This document shows, piece after piece, positions 45,116-54,911 of a DNA stretch of 64,000 nucleotides (its first letter is position 1; each line of letters begins with the position of its first letter). The DNA is taken from the NCBI RefSeq assembly GCF_014203855.1, contig NZ_JACHJV010000001.1, forward strand, positions 1,798,001 to 1,862,000. The letters run 5' to 3'. The position numbers were made by a program, and so were the translations under genes. This stretch comes from Kitasatospora kifunensis. GTDB taxonomy: Bacteria; Actinomycetota; Actinomycetes; Streptomycetales; Streptomycetaceae. The notes under the pieces were generated by a model. The model saw nothing but the letters and a program-made list of their open reading frames with translations, ran no database searches and was not told where the DNA came from.

Positions 45116-46117
45116 CTAGCGTTCCCCGACCAATGCGCCCGGTCGCGCCGCGCCGCCGTCCTCCCCCACCCTGCGGGTGCGGACCGCGAGGCGGGTCTCG
45201 GCCACCGCCAACGCCGTCACCGCGAGCAGCAGCACCGCCGAGCCCGCCACCGTGGCAGACGACAGGTGCTCGCCCAGGGCGGTGACGGCGATGGCGGTGG
45301 CGCTGACCGGTTCGATCAGGGCTATCACGGCGGCCGTGGTGGCCCGGACCACGGTGACGCCGGTGAAGTAGAGCGCGTAGCCGAGTGCGGTGGGCACGGC
45401 GGCCAGGTAGAGCAGCACCAGCAGGGTGCGGCCGAGGTCGTGCTGGTGCGGCCAGAGGCCCTCGGCGGCTGCGAACGGGAGCAGCACGAGCGCGCAGACC
45501 AGGAACGAGTGGAGTGTGGTGGTCAGCGCGTCGGTCTGGTTGGCAGAACTGCGGCGGCCGTAGAGGGTGATGCAGGCGTAGCCGGCCGCCGAGAGCAGCG
45601 CCCAGGCCACCCCGGCGGGCCGCACGGTGGTGGCGCCGCCGAGCATCAGCACCGCGAGCCCGGCCAGTGCGCCGAGCACGGCCGCCGCGCCAGCCCCGCC
45701 GAGCGGTTCGCGCAGCAGCAGGCAGGCGCCGAGGGCGACCAGGACGGGCGCGGCGCCGAGGGTGACCACCGTGCCGACGGCCAGGCCTGTGCCGTGCACC
45801 GCCTCGAAGTAGCCGATCTGGAAGAGCGTCAGGCCAAGGCCGTTGACGGCGATGTCGCGCCGCGCGAGGGGTCGGCGACGGGTAGGGGCGGGACGTCGGC
45901 GGCGGGCGGCGAGCACCGCGAGCAGCAGCGCGGAGCCGCCGGCCGCGCGCCAGAAGGTGAGCGCCACCGGGCCGAGGCCGCTGGCGCCGTAGAGCAGGGC
46001 GGCGGCCGCCCCGGCGGTGCCCCAGGAGGCGGCCGAGAGCAGCAGGTAGAGCAGGCCCCGCCCGGCGGACAAGGGCCGGGAAGACGGGGATGTGGATACG
46101 GGTGAGGATGCGGACAC
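45116..46117 (-). CDS. EamA-family (drug/metabolite) transporter
   Basis: 333 residues from GTG 46117, preceded by GGGAG; longer frames upstream run through structured leader DNA. Ten hydrophobic segments in two EamA repeats are visible (LLYLLLSAASWGTAGAAAALL, and the second half from VAWALLSAAGYACITLYG). The cytoplasmic C-tail includes residues encoded by a dispersed repeat (45155-45187). A short leader ORF with Pro-Pro-Pro and two hairpins lies between promoter and start, suggesting expression linked to translation state. Substrate unknown. Confidence 0.9.
   Translation of the reverse strand: MSASSPVSTSPSSRPLSAGRGLLYLLLSAASWGTAGAAAALLYGASGLGPVALTFWRAAGGSALLLAVLAARRRRPAPTRRRPLARRDIAVNGLGLTLFQIGYFEAVHGTGLAVGTVVTLGAAPVLVALGACLLLREPLGGAGAAAVLGALAGLAVLMLGGATTVRPAGVAWALLSAAGYACITLYGRRSSANQTDALTTTLHSFLVCALVLLPFAAAEGLWPHQHDLGRTLLVLLYLAAVPTALGYALYFTGVTVVRATTAAVIALIEPVSATAIAVTALGEHLSSATVAGSAVLLLAVTALAVAETRLAVRTRRVGEDGGAARPGALVGER
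45155..45187 (-). repeat. Dispersed GGTCCGCACCC...GGGGGAGGACGGC element, copy inside EamA gene
   Basis: Second copy of the element at 44465-44498, here read in frame as part of the C-terminal tail (AVRTRRVGEDGGA). Confidence 0.75.
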
Positions 46118-46180
46118 GGTGTTCTCCCACCGAAGACGTGAACTGGTCGCGTGATCCCGTCCGCGGGCAGCACGCGCCGG

Positions 46181-46198
46181 CCCGGGGCGCACCCCGGG
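46181..46198 (-). promoter_or_regulatory. Leader hairpin 2 before the EamA gene
   Basis: CCCGGGG (46181-46187) pairs with CCCCGGG (46192-46198) over a 4-nt loop in the minus-strand leader. It has no U-run, so termination is not certain. Confidence 0.45.
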
Positions 46199-46219
46199 TA
46201 CAGGTCTTCCGTGGCTGTG

Positions 46220-46245
46220 CCTCCCGCCTAAGCGGCGGCGGGAGG
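46220..46245 (-). promoter_or_regulatory. Leader hairpin 1 overlapping the leader ORF end
   Basis: CCTCCCGCC (46220-46228) pairs with GGCGGGAGG (46237-46245). On the minus-strand transcript the 5' arm is made of the Pro codons of the leader ORF and the stop codon lies at the loop/3' arm junction. Confidence 0.5.
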
Positions 46246-46269
46246 TGGCAGAACAGCGGTCGTCGGCAT
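46228..46269 (-). CDS. Candidate leader peptide MPTTAVLPPPAAA
   Basis: A 13-residue ORF from ATG 46269 to TAG 46228-46230. TAGGGT (minus strand, 46282-46277) is a -10 candidate that ends seven bases before the ATG, so it could be a leaderless reading frame at the very 5' end of the EamA transcript. The Pro-Pro-Pro run is a classic ribosome-slowing sequence and lies in the hairpin arm. Function as an attenuation leader is inference. Confidence 0.4.
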   Translation of the reverse strand: MPTTAVLPPPAAA

Positions 46270-46393
46270 GGGGTCCACCCTACTCGCGTGCGGGAAAGTC
46301 CTGCTGACCAGCGCGAGGGGCCCTTGCGGGCGCCCGGTAGGCTGCCCCGGTGCACCCGTGGTGCAGCCTGTCCGCGTCCAGGAGGAGAGCCCG

Positions 46394-47668
46394 TTGAGCA
46401 GCGCCCTGTCGAGACCGCCGGTGACGGTCGTGGGGATCGGGGCGGACGGCTGGGACGGACTCGCGACCATCTCCCGCGAGGCGTTGACGGCGGCCGAGGT
46501 GGTGATCGGCGGCCCCCGGCAACTGGCCCTGCTGCCCGCCACGGTGACCGCCGAGCGCATCGCCTGGCCCTCGCCGCTGCGCCCGGCCGTGCCCGGTCTG
46601 TTCGCGGCGCATGCCGAGCGGCGGGTGGCGGTGCTGGCCAGCGGTGACCCGATGTTCTTCGGGATCGGGCGCACCCTGAGCGAGGAGCTGGGCGCCGAGC
46701 GGCTGCGGGTACTGCCGCACCCCTCCTCCGTCTCCTACGCCTGCGCGCGGCTTGGCTGGGCACTGGAGGAGACCAGTACGGTCAGCCTGGTGGGACGGGA
46801 CACGGCCACCCTGGTCGGCGCGCTCTTCGACGGGCAGCGGCTGCTAGTGCTGAGCGCGAACGCGAGCACCCCGGCCACCGTGGCGGCCCTGCTGCGCGAG
46901 CACGGCTTCGGGCCGAGCGAGCTGCACGTACTGGAGCAGCTGGGCGGGCCCGGCGAGCGCGCCGTGAGCGGGACGGCCGAGGGCTGGACGCAGCAGCCCG
47001 GCGATCCGCTGAACATCGTCGCCGTGAACTGCCGCGCCGATCGGCAGGAGCGTCGGCGGCCCGCCCTGGTTCCCGGCCTGGTGGACGAACTGTACGATAG
47101 CGACGGACAATTGACGAAGCGTCATGTCCGCGCGGCGACCCTGGCCACTCTCGCGCCGGCTCCCGGTGAACTGCTCTGGGACATCGGCGGCGGTTCGGGC
47201 AGCATCGCGATCGAATGGCTGCGCGCACACCGCAGTTGTCAGGCCGTCAGTGTGGAGCGCGACCCGGTGCGGGCCGAGCGGATCACCCGCAACGCGGCCG
47301 CTCTCGGCGTGCCACGGCTGCGCGTGGTGACCGGCGCCGCGCCCGCCGCGCTGGCCGAACTGCCCAAGCCCGACGTGGTGTTCATCGGCGGCGGGCTGAC
47401 CGCGCCCGGTCTGCTGGCGGCCTGCTGGGCGGCGCTGGGCCCCGGTGGGCGGCTGGTCGCCAACACCGTGACGCTGGAGTCGGAGGCGCTGCTCACCGAG
47501 TGGTACCGGCGGCACGGCGGGGAGTTGCTGCGGCTCGCCGTGGCGCACGCGGTGCCGGTCGGCGGGTTCACCGGGTGGCGGCAGGCGATGCCGGTGACCC
47601 AGTGGTCCGTCCGCAAGCCCGTGGAACCAAGAGAGCCCGTAGAACCAGTGGAGAGTGAGGCGCTGTGA
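46394..47668 (+). CDS. cobL: Precorrin-6Y C5,15-methyltransferase (decarboxylating), CbiE-CbiT fusion
   Basis: 424 residues from TTG 46394 with GGAGG eight bases upstream. The N-terminal CbiE-type methylase (VTVVGIGADGWDGL, SGDPMFFGIG) and the C-terminal CbiT-type decarboxylating methylase (LWDIGGGSGSIAIEWLRA) are fused as in aerobic CobL. It methylates C5 and C15 and removes the acetate carboxyl at C12 in corrin synthesis. It overlaps cobM by four bases. AGGCTGC (46339-46345) and GCAGCCT (46363-46369) form a leader hairpin upstream; no cobalamin riboswitch core is visible here. Confidence 0.95.
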   Translation: MSSALSRPPVTVVGIGADGWDGLATISREALTAAEVVIGGPRQLALLPATVTAERIAWPSPLRPAVPGLFAAHAERRVAVLASGDPMFFGIGRTLSEELGAERLRVLPHPSSVSYACARLGWALEETSTVSLVGRDTATLVGALFDGQRLLVLSANASTPATVAALLREHGFGPSELHVLEQLGGPGERAVSGTAEGWTQQPGDPLNIVAVNCRADRQERRRPALVPGLVDELYDSDGQLTKRHVRAATLATLAPAPGELLWDIGGGSGSIAIEWLRAHRSCQAVSVERDPVRAERITRNAAALGVPRLRVVTGAAPAALAELPKPDVVFIGGGLTAPGLLAACWAALGPGGRLVANTVTLESEALLTEWYRRHGGELLRLAVAHAVPVGGFTGWRQAMPVTQWSVRKPVEPREPVEPVESEAL

Positions 47669-48420
47669 CCGTCTACTTCATCGGTGCCGGCCCCGGCGCC
47701 GCCGACCTGATCACCGTGCGCGGGGCGCGGACGCTGGCGAGCTGCCAGGTGTGCCTGTACGCGGGCAGCCTGGTGCCGGTCGAGCTGCTGGAGCAGTGCC
47801 CGCCCGGCGCGCGGCTGGTGGACACCGCGCGGCTGAACCTGGACGAGATCACCGCCGAACTGCTCACCGCGCACGGGGCCGGCCAGGACGTGGCCCGACT
47901 GCACTCAGGCGACCCGTCGGTGTTCAGCGCGGTCGCCGAGCAGATGCGCCGCCTGGATGCGGCCGGCGTGCCCTACGAGGTGGTGCCGGGCGTGCCCGCC
48001 TTCGCGGCTGCCGCAGCAGCCCTGAAGCGGGAGTTGACCGTCCCGACGGTGGGCCAGACGGTGATCCTGACCAGGATCGCCCAACAGGCCACCCCGATGC
48101 CCGAGGGCGAGGATCTGGCCACCCTCGGACGCAGCGGCGCGCTGCTGGTGCTGCACCTGGCGGCCCGGTATGTCGACCGGGTGGTGGCCGAGTTGCTGCC
48201 GCACTACGGCGCCGACTGCCCGGTTGCGGTGGTCGCGATGGCCAGCCGCCCGGACGAGCTGGTGCTGCGCGGCACGCTGGCCGAGATCGCCGAACAGGTG
48301 CGGGCGGCCGGGGTGATCAGGACTGCGGTGATCATGGTCGGCCGCACGCTCGGCGCCGAGCAGTTCCCGGACAGTCACCTGTACTCGGCCCGGCGCGACC
48401 GGTCCTGCCAGCTGCCGTAG
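47665..48420 (+). CDS. cobM: Precorrin-4 C11-methyltransferase
   Basis: 251 residues from GTG 47665 overlapping cobL. The tetrapyrrole methylase fold starts VYFIGAGPGAADLITVRG and contains LHSGDPSVFSAVAEQ and VVPGVPAFAAAAAAL. It transfers a methyl group from SAM to C11 of precorrin-4. It is followed after 37 bp by cobK. Confidence 0.95.
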   Translation: MTVYFIGAGPGAADLITVRGARTLASCQVCLYAGSLVPVELLEQCPPGARLVDTARLNLDEITAELLTAHGAGQDVARLHSGDPSVFSAVAEQMRRLDAAGVPYEVVPGVPAFAAAAAALKRELTVPTVGQTVILTRIAQQATPMPEGEDLATLGRSGALLVLHLAARYVDRVVAELLPHYGADCPVAVVAMASRPDELVLRGTLAEIAEQVRAAGVIRTAVIMVGRTLGAEQFPDSHLYSARRDRSCQLP

Positions 48421-48457
48421 CCTGATCAACTTCCATAGCCTGCGGGAGACTTCAGCC

Positions 48458-49222
48458 GTGCGACACATCCTGATCCTGGGCGGCACCACCGAAGGCCGCA
48501 GGCTCGCCCAGGAGTTGGCCCAGAAGCCCGGCATCCGGGTGACCAGCTCGCTGGCCGGGCGGGTGAGCGAGCCCCGACTGCCACCGGGCGAGGTTCGGGT
48601 GGGCGGGTTCGGCGGGGCGATCGGGCTGGCGGACTGGCTGCGCGAGCACCAGGTGGACACCCTGGTCGACGCCACCCACCCGTTTGCCCAGGTGATCAGC
48701 CGCAATGCGGCCGAGGCGGCGTCCGCCACGGCGGTCCCCCTGCTCGCACTGCGCCGCCCCGGCTGGCAGCCCGTCCCGGGCGACCGGTGGCACCTGGTGG
48801 ACTCGCTGGAGCAGGCCGCCGCCGTGCTGCCGACGCTGGGCCGCCGCGCGCTGCTGACCACCGGGCGGCTCGGCCTGTCCACCTTCGCCCGGGTCGACGG
48901 CGTGCACCTGGTGGCCCGCTCGGTCGAGCCGCCCGACCCGCCGCTGCCGCCGGACCTGACGGTGCTGCTCAGCCGTGGCCCGTTCCAGCTGGACGACGAG
49001 CGCGCGGTCTTCCGCGAGCACCGGATCGACGTGCTGGTGACCAAGGACAGCGGCGGCGCGGCCACCGCGCCGAAGCTCACGGTGGCACGCGAGTTGGCGC
49101 TTCCGGTGCTGATCGTGCGTCGTCCGGCGCTGCCGGACGGCATCCGGGAGGTATCCGATGTGGCGGGAGTGCTGGCCGCGTTGGGGCTGGGACGCGACCC
49201 GAGTGACAACGTGCCGGGGTGA
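48458..49222 (+). CDS. cobK: Precorrin-6A reductase
   Basis: 254 residues from GTG 48458 with GGGAG upstream. Typical CobK start [15 protein letters not shown] and the [17 protein letters not shown] segment are present, as is the C-terminal [14 protein letters not shown]. It performs the NADPH-dependent reduction of precorrin-6A. Third gene of the plus-strand cob operon. Confidence 0.95.
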   Translation: MRHILILGGTTEGRRLAQELAQKPGIRVTSSLAGRVSEPRLPPGEVRVGGFGGAIGLADWLREHQVDTLVDATHPFAQVISRNAAEAASATAVPLLALRRPGWQPVPGDRWHLVDSLEQAAAVLPTLGRRALLTTGRLGLSTFARVDGVHLVARSVEPPDPPLPPDLTVLLSRGPFQLDDERAVFREHRIDVLVTKDSGGAATAPKLTVARELALPVLIVRRPALPDGIREVSDVAGVLAALGLGRDPSDNVPG

Positions 49223-49286
49223 GCGCCGAGCGGGCACCGCGCGGGGAATCGCCAGTGGGCAGGCAGAGAGTCGAGAGGAGCCGGTG

Positions 49287-50330
49287 ATGGGCCGTCAGAG
49301 CAAGGACATCGCGGTACCCGACCAGCATGGCCGACTGGCCGTGGTGACCGGGGCGAACAGCGGGATCGGCTTCGAGACCGCGCGTCGCCTGGCCCTGGCC
49401 GGCGCGGACGTGGTGCTGGCGGTCCGGGACCGCGACAAGGGCCGGCTGGCCGCCGAGCGGATCAGGACGCAGACGGGCCGAGCCGAGACGGGCGAACCGG
49501 GAACGGGCGGGCCTGGAACAGGTGATCCGGGAACCGGTGATCCGGGAACCGGTGGTCCGGGAACCGGTGATCCGGGAACGGGCGGGTCGGTCGAGGCCGC
49601 GACGCTGGACCTGGCGAGCCTGGAGTCGGTCGCCTCCTTCGCCGACACCCTGCTGGAGCGCGGCCGACCGATCGACCTGCTGGTCAACAACGCGGGCGTG
49701 ATGGGTGTGCCGGCCCGGCACACCACCAAGGACGGCTTCGAGCTCCAGTTCGGCACCAACCACCTGGGCCACTTCGCGCTCACCGGGCGCCTGCTGCCGC
49801 TGCTGCGCGTGAGCGGCGGGGCCCGGGTGGTCAGCGTCGGCAGCGTGGCCGCCCGCTTCGCCCGACTCGACCTGGACAATCTCAACAGCGAACGCGGCTA
49901 CCGCTCGATGGAGGCTTACGGCCGCTCCAAGTTGGCCAACCTGCTCTTCGCGCAGGAGCTGGACCGGCTCAGCGCGCGAGCGGGCTGGGGCGTCCGCGCC
50001 CTCGCCGCGCATCCCGGCTGCTGCCGGACCAACCTGCCGCTCAGCGGTCCGCTGCTGGACCGCGCGCCCAGCGGCGTCAACCTCACGGCACTCGCGATGA
50101 ACCTGCCCGGCCTCAGTCAGGATCCGGTCCGTGGGGCGCTGCCGCTGCTGGTGGCCGCGACCAGTGCGCGGGCGGTCGGCGGCGGGTACTACGGCCCGGG
50201 CGGGCTGGGCGAGTTGACCGGCCTGCCGACGGCTGTCCGGCTGCCGCGACGGGCGGCGGAGCTGACCACGGCGGCACGACTGTGGACCGCCTCCGAGCAA
50301 CTGACGGGAGTGGAGTTCCCGACCCCTTGA
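49287..50330 (+). CDS. SDR oxidoreductase (retinol dehydrogenase-like) with a Gly-Thr-Gly-Asp-Pro repeat insertion
   Basis: 347 residues from ATG 49287 with AGGAG six bases upstream. TGANSGIG cofactor motif, NNAG (LVNNAGVM) and the YGRSKLAN catalytic segment place it with WW-oxidoreductase/retinol dehydrogenase-type SDRs. Residues about 70-98 consist of [10 protein letters not shown] units encoded by a 15-bp tandem repeat (49498-49590), inserted after the second Rossmann strand. Although in line with cobK it has no obvious role in cobalamin synthesis. Confidence 0.9.
   Translation: MGRQSKDIAVPDQHGRLAVVTGANSGIGFETARRLALAGADVVLAVRDRDKGRLAAERIRTQTGRAETGEPGTGGPGTGDPGTGDPGTGGPGTGDPGTGGSVEAATLDLASLESVASFADTLLERGRPIDLLVNNAGVMGVPARHTTKDGFELQFGTNHLGHFALTGRLLPLLRVSGGARVVSVGSVAARFARLDLDNLNSERGYRSMEAYGRSKLANLLFAQELDRLSARAGWGVRALAAHPGCCRTNLPLSGPLLDRAPSGVNLTALAMNLPGLSQDPVRGALPLLVAATSARAVGGGYYGPGGLGELTGLPTAVRLPRRAAELTTAARLWTASEQLTGVEFPTP
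49498..49590 (+). repeat. 15-bp coding tandem repeat ([10 protein letters not shown])
   Basis: Units of the form CCGGGAACCGGTGAT are repeated about six times in frame with few substitutions (GGT/GAT, GGC variants). Confidence 0.85.
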
Positions 50331-50575
50331 GCCGCTCCCCGCGATGGCGCGTCCCGGTGGTGGCGCGTCCCCGTGATGGTGCGACGGCCGCCGAGTGCCG
50401 AGCCCGCCCCCCGCGCCGGCCCGGCGTCGGCGGCGCCGCATCACGCAGAACGATAGGCGCCGATTCATTGGCCCGCGTACAACGCAGGGTTGAGGTTGCG
50501 GGTAAACCCTGGTGGTACACCAACTCCCCCGGCCGGTAAGGACCGAGGGAGTCGGGTGGACCAGCGAAGCGCAGC
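50331..50575. other. Convergent 245-bp interval without a gene
   Basis: Contains three imperfect ~17-bp repeats of the form CGTCCC-GTGATGGCG (50338-50390). No clear terminator stem or coding region was found. Confidence 0.5.
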
Positions 50576-52144
50576 TCAGCGCTCCGGGTAGCGGCGCGGG
50601 GTCCAGACCACCTCGGTGCCGTCGCCCCGGCGCACCGCCTGGGTCTGCGAGGAGCCGATCAGCAGGATCGTCCGCATGTCGACCTCGGCCGGGTCGAGTT
50701 CGGCCAGCCGGACGGTGCGCACCCGCTCGGTCGGACCACCGACATCGCGCGCCATCACCACCGGGGTGTCCGGTGCCCGGTGTTCGAGCAGCAGGTCGCG
50801 GGCCAGCGCCACCTGCGTGGTGCGGCTGCGCGAGCCGGGGTTGTAGAGCGCGAGGACCAGGTCGGCGGCGGCCGCCGCGCGCAGGCGCTCCGCCACCACG
50901 GTCCAGGGCTTGAGCCGGTCGGAGAGCGAGACCACCGCGTAGTCGTGGCCCAGCGGCGCGCCCGCCCGGGAGGCGGCGGCGTGCGCGGCCGTCATGCCGG
51001 GCACGATCCGCACCGGTACCTCGCGGTACGGGTCGGCGCAGGCCGCTTCCAGCACGGCGGTGGCCATCGCGAAGACGCCCGGGTCGCCGGAGGAGACCAC
51101 CGCGACGCGGCGACCGCGCCGGGCCAGGTCGAGCGCGAACTCGGCCCGCTCGGCCTCCACCTTGTTGTCCGAGCCGTGTCGACGCTGGCCCGCCCGGACC
51201 GGAACCCGGTCCAGGTAGGTGGTGTAGCCCACCAGCTCGTCGGCGGCGGCGAGTTCACCGCGCGCCTCGGGCGTGAGCCACAGCGGCCCGGCCGGGCCGA
51301 GGCCGACCACGACCACGGAGCCCTGGGCGGCTGGCTCGACCGACTCAGCTGCCCCAGCGGCGTCGGAGGCGTCGGAGGCGTCGGAGGACGCCTCCGGCTC
51401 CGGCAGGCCGATCCGGCTGGGCAGCACCGCGAGCGAGAAGTACGGCACCGACTCCGGGTCCACCTCGGCCAGCGGCGCCGTCCGCTCCCCCGCCATGGTG
51501 GCGCGCTCGACGAACTGCGCCTCGGCCAGCCGTCCGGAGCGCTCCAGCGCACGGCGCACGGTCGGGAAGGTGCGGCCGAGCTTCATCACCACGGCCGAGT
51601 CGGTGGCGGCCAGTCGGGCCGTCAACTCCTCCTCGGGCAGCGTGCCCGGCAGGATCGTCAGCACCTCCTCGGCCTCCACCAGCGGTCGGCCGAGCCGGGC
51701 CGCCGCCGCGCTGACCGAGGTCACCCCGGGGACCACCTCGGTGGGGTAGCGGTGCGCGAGCCGCTTGTGCATGTGCATGTACGAGCCGTAGAACATCGGG
51801 TCGCCCTCGGCGAGCACCACCACGGTGCGCCCGGCGTCCAGGTGCCCGGCCAGTCGCTCGGCGGCCTCGGCGTAGAACTCGTCCAACGCGCCCCGGTAGC
51901 CGCCCGGGTGGTCGGTGGTCTCGGTGGTGACGGGGTAGACCAGCGGTTCCTCCAGCTGACCTTCGTGCAGGTGGCGGGCGGCGATCGAGCGGGCGATCGA
52001 GCGGCCGTGCCGGGCGCTGTGGTAGGCCACCACGTCGGCCTTGGATATGAGTTCGACGGCCCGCACGGTCATCAGGTCGGGGTCGCCGGGGCCGAGACCG
52101 ACGCCGTAGAGCCGTCCCGTCGCACTGTTCTGACGGTCCGTCAT
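50576..52144 (-). CDS. cobIJ: Fused precorrin-2 C20- and precorrin-3B C17-methyltransferase
   Basis: 522 residues from ATG 52144. The N-terminal half is CobI ([34 protein letters not shown]), the C-terminal half CobJ ([41 protein letters not shown]). A linker at about 260-285 carries an Asp-Ala-Ser repeat ([10 protein letters not shown]) encoded by a 9-bp repeat near 51359-51388. The fusion is common in actinobacteria. It overlaps cobH by four bases. Confidence 0.95.
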   Translation of the reverse strand: MTDRQNSATGRLYGVGLGPGDPDLMTVRAVELISKADVVAYHSARHGRSIARSIAARHLHEGQLEEPLVYPVTTETTDHPGGYRGALDEFYAEAAERLAGHLDAGRTVVVLAEGDPMFYGSYMHMHKRLAHRYPTEVVPGVTSVSAAAARLGRPLVEAEEVLTILPGTLPEEELTARLAATDSAVVMKLGRTFPTVRRALERSGRLAEAQFVERATMAGERTAPLAEVDPESVPYFSLAVLPSRIGLPEPEASSDASDASDAAGAAESVEPAAQGSVVVVGLGPAGPLWLTPEARGELAAADELVGYTTYLDRVPVRAGQRRHGSDNKVEAERAEFALDLARRGRRVAVVSSGDPGVFAMATAVLEAACADPYREVPVRIVPGMTAAHAAASRAGAPLGHDYAVVSLSDRLKPWTVVAERLRAAAAADLVLALYNPGSRSRTTQVALARDLLLEHRAPDTPVVMARDVGGPTERVRTVRLAELDPAEVDMRTILLIGSSQTQAVRRGDGTEVVWTPRRYPER

Positions 52145-52767
52145 TCCACTTCACTCGCAATCGCGTTGAGAGCGGCGGCGGCGATCGCGCTGCCGCCGCG
52201 GCGGCCGCGCACCACCAGGTGCTCCAGGCCCGCTGGGTGTTCGGCCAGCGCCTGCTTGGACTCGGCGGCGCCGACGAAGCCGACCGGCACACCGATCACG
52301 GCGGCCGGGCGCGGCGCGCCCGCCTCGATCATCTCCAGCAACCGGAAGAGCGAGGTGGGCGCGTTGCCGACGGCCACCACCGAACCCGCCAGCTTGTCCC
52401 GCCACAGCTCCATCGCGGCGGCGCTGCGGGTGGTGCCGAGTTCGGCGGCGAGCGCGGGCACGGACGGGTCGGACAGCGTGCAGATGACCTCGTTGTCGGC
52501 GGGCAGCCGCTTGCGGGTGACGCCGCTGGCCACCATCGAGACGTCGCACAGGATCGGCGCACCGGCCCGCAGCGCGGCCCGTGCCGAGGCGACCACGTTC
52601 GGGGTCCACAGCAGGTCGGCGACCAGGTCGGTCATCCCGCAGGCGTGGATCATCCGCACGGCGACCTGCGAGACGTCGGCGGGCAGGCCCGCGAGGTCCG
52701 CTTCGGCGCGGATGGTGGCAAAGGACTCGCGGTAGATCGCCGCGCCGTCCTTCTCGTACTCGATCAC
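52141..52767 (-). CDS. cobH: Precorrin-8X methylmutase
   Basis: 208 residues. GTG 52767 is chosen because AGGAGG lies five bases upstream and CobH proteins begin near this point. The catalytic His is in [10 protein letters not shown], and [13 protein letters not shown] and [14 protein letters not shown] are family landmarks. It moves the methyl group from C11 to C12 to form hydrogenobyrinate. Start overlaps the cobG stop and stop overlaps the cobIJ start. Confidence 0.95.
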   Translation of the reverse strand: MIEYEKDGAAIYRESFATIRAEADLAGLPADVSQVAVRMIHACGMTDLVADLLWTPNVVASARAALRAGAPILCDVSMVASGVTRKRLPADNEVICTLSDPSVPALAAELGTTRSAAAMELWRDKLAGSVVAVGNAPTSLFRLLEMIEAGAPRPAAVIGVPVGFVGAAESKQALAEHPAGLEHLVVRGRRGGSAIAAAALNAIASEVE

Positions 52768-54125
52768 GTGGTCCTCCTGGCGTCGGCGACCGCCGCCGCC
52801 ATCTGTTGGGTCGTCACTTCGATTGCGCTGTCCGGCTGTTGGCTGTTCGTGATGCGATAGGTGGTCGGGCCGGTGGCCAGTGCGTCCACCCAACGGCCGA
52901 CCGGGTGGCCGCAGCGGCGCGCGCAGCCGGACCAGTGAACGGGCAGTGCTGCGGGGCGGTTGGCGTGCGGAGTCTCGGCCAACGCTTCACCTGCGACGAG
53001 GTCCAGCGCCGCGGCCGCGTCGGCCCGTACGTCCGCCAGCGACTTGACGCAGCCCGGCGCGCCCGTGCAGGCGGTGGCCTGCTCCCAGGGCGAGCCGGGA
53101 TCGGTGCGCAGGCCGAGCGCCGCCAACTGCGCCGGCAGTGCGGCCTCGGCTCCGGCACCAGCTCCGCCGACTCCAGCACCAGCACCAGCACCAGCACCAA
53201 GCAACACGACGCTGCGCCAGGGCGTGACGCGCAGCTCCTCGCCGGCCGTCGCCAGCGCGCGCCACTGCTCGACCGTCGCCCGCCCGAACCGAAGGCCCAC
53301 CACCAGTCCACCGGAGCGAGCGTTCGCGCCCGCGAAGGCGCCGACCACGGGGCGACGGCCCGTCAGCTCGGGCAGCGCGCGGCGTCGCAGCCCCAGCCGC
53401 TCGGCCAGCAGCGCGCCGTCCGGGTCCGCCTCGCGCACCCGCCAGGCACCGTCCGCCAGCTGCACGAAGGCCTCGGCCGCCGCCAGCGCGGCGCGCGGCC
53501 CGTGCGGCACCTCGGCGCACCAGTCGGCGCGGCCGAGCCGCAGCAGCGCACCGTCCGTCGACGCGTCAGCCGACACATCAGCCGAGGCGTCAGCCGCACC
53601 GGCGTGTGCGATCAAGGTCACATCGGCGTCGAGCGACGCGACGTCACCGCGCCCGTCGTCCAAGGCGAACAGGAACCGACCCGAGAGTTTCCGGGCAGGC
53701 TCGCTGCCGCAGAGCAGCGCGTCCAGCTCGCGGACCCAGCCGCCCAGCTGCGCGCCGCCGTCCAGGCCGGCCAGCGGGGTGGCGACGATGTTGCGAACCC
53801 GGTCGTGCGGCAGCGAGGGCAGCAGCCCGACCGCGCCGAGCCTGAGCGCGAGTTCCGCACCCGCGTCGGCGGCCAACCCGCGCAGCTGCACGTTGCCACG
53901 CGAGGTGGTCTCCAGCGCGCCGTCCCCGAGTTCCTCGGCCGCCAGCGCCAGCGCCAACGCCTGATCCGACGACAGCAGCCCCCCGGGCACCCGGACTCGC
54001 GCGAGCGCCCCGTCGTCGGCCAGGTGCAGCCGCAGCGCCCCCGGACAGGCGTCGTCACGTCCCCGAGCAGCCCGGACGGGGGCAGGCTCGGAGGCGGCGG
54101 GTGAGGGTGACATGGGCGCGAGCAT
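52764..54125 (-). CDS. cobG: Precorrin-3B synthase
   Basis: 453 residues if starting at ATG 54125; ATG 54113 is four codons later and neither has a strong ribosome-binding site. Two sulfite/nitrite-reductase ferredoxin-like halves are present, and the iron-sulfur ligands appear as CTGAPGC and CARRC near the C-terminus. CobG is the oxygen-dependent ring-contraction enzyme, so this is the aerobic route. Low-complexity insertions are present: alternating Ala-Gly ([15 protein letters not shown]) and Ala-Asp-Ser ([12 protein letters not shown]). An inverted repeat covers the start codon. Confidence 0.93.
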   Translation of the reverse strand: MLAPMSPSPAASEPAPVRAARGRDDACPGALRLHLADDGALARVRVPGGLLSSDQALALALAAEELGDGALETTSRGNVQLRGLAADAGAELALRLGAVGLLPSLPHDRVRNIVATPLAGLDGGAQLGGWVRELDALLCGSEPARKLSGRFLFALDDGRGDVASLDADVTLIAHAGAADASADVSADASTDGALLRLGRADWCAEVPHGPRAALAAAEAFVQLADGAWRVREADPDGALLAERLGLRRRALPELTGRRPVVGAFAGANARSGGLVVGLRFGRATVEQWRALATAGEELRVTPWRSVVLLGAGAGAGAGVGGAGAGAEAALPAQLAALGLRTDPGSPWEQATACTGAPGCVKSLADVRADAAAALDLVAGEALAETPHANRPAALPVHWSGCARRCGHPVGRWVDALATGPTTYRITNSQQPDSAIEVTTQQMAAAVADARRTT

Positions 54126-54150
54126 ACCGATGATCCGACTGCCGGTATGC
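54122..54150. promoter_or_regulatory. Inverted repeat over the cobG start
   Basis: GCATACCG (54122-54129) and CGGTATGC (54143-54150) are exact inverted repeats with a 13-bp spacer, overlapping ATG 54125. A repressor site for the minus-strand cob operon is possible. Confidence 0.5.
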
Positions 54151-54262
54151 CCTGCAACCAGCGTGATCCATATCTCGGGCGGCCAGGCCGTGCGCGGTTC
54201 ACGCGCCGTCCGCGCCGCGCCCACGCCCGCCCGAGCCCGCGCCCATGCCCGCCCGCACTCCG

Positions 54263-54304
54263 CTCATACTCACCCGCGCTCGGCTCATACTCACCCGCGC
54301 TCGG
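54263..54304. repeat. Two perfect 21-bp tandem repeats
   Basis: The unit CTCATACTCACCCGCGCTCGG occurs at 54263-54283 and 54284-54304 in the non-coding gap between cobG and the PPOX gene. Confidence 0.9.
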
Positions 54305-54331
54305 CTGCTCGCCCGGTGCTCGGCCCAGTCG

Positions 54332-54724
54332 CTAACCCATGCTGCTGATCCGCTCCGGCTTGATCACGAAGATCACCCGGACCTGGTCCCGGCCGCCGTA
54401 CCACGGGTACGCCGTGCCCAGGTACTTCTGCGCCAGCGCCTCGACGTGGTCGACCGCCCCCTCGGTGGTGACCTCGACGACCCGGCCGCGCACCTGGAAG
54501 TACCGCGAGGGGTTATCGGGGTGGGAGACGGCGACGGCCACCCGCGGGTCACGCGCGATGTTCTTGGTCTTCAGGTGGCTCTGCACGCTGTTGATCAGCA
54601 CGTGCTCGCCGTCGGTGTCGACCCACGTCTGCGTCAACTGCGGCGAGCCGTCGGCCATCGTGGTGGCGAGGTAGCAGGTGCTCGGCGAGCGCAGCAGGTC
54701 GAGCAGCTCTTCGGGCAGGTTCAC
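54332..54724 (-). CDS. PPOX-class F420/FMN-dependent oxidoreductase
   Basis: 130 residues. GTG 54724 is chosen because GGAGG lies five bases upstream. The split-barrel flavoprotein pattern is clear: LPEELLDLLRSPSTCYLATTMADGSPQLTQTWVD, then NIARDPRVAVAVSHPDNPSRYFQVRGRV. Actinobacterial members of this size often use coenzyme F420; the cofactor cannot be fixed by eye. Its substrate is unknown. Confidence 0.9.
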   Translation of the reverse strand: MNLPEELLDLLRSPSTCYLATTMADGSPQLTQTWVDTDGEHVLINSVQSHLKTKNIARDPRVAVAVSHPDNPSRYFQVRGRVVEVTTEGAVDHVEALAQKYLGTAYPWYGGRDQVRVIFVIKPERISSMG

Positions 54725-54860
54725 GGTGGCCTCCGGCAGGTCGGACGCCGGGCGCGCTCGATGGCTGCCCAGCGGGGTCGCGCGCAGCATACGGGCTCAC
54801 CCGCAGCGGGCCCGCGCCGATATCGCCCTGCCGCGCGCCCGTTACCCAGCCAGGCCGTGA

Positions 54861-54906
54861 CCGGGTGGGCGGCGGCAGGTCGGTGACGCACCCACCGCCC
54901 ACCCGG
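54861..54906 (-). terminator. Terminator hairpin after the SDR gene
   Basis: CCGGGTGGGCGG (54861-54872) pairs with CCGCCCACCCGG (54895-54906); it lies just beyond the SDR stop at 54912 on the minus strand. Confidence 0.8.
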
Positions 54907-54911
54907 CCGGT

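Noticed and set aside
46118..46393. A second cobalamin riboswitch before cobL
   Set aside because: Hairpins are present, but the GCCACTG box and the CCGGTG core are absent.
54263..54304. CRISPR array
   Set aside because: Only two directly adjacent 21-bp copies without spacers; no cas genes in the window.
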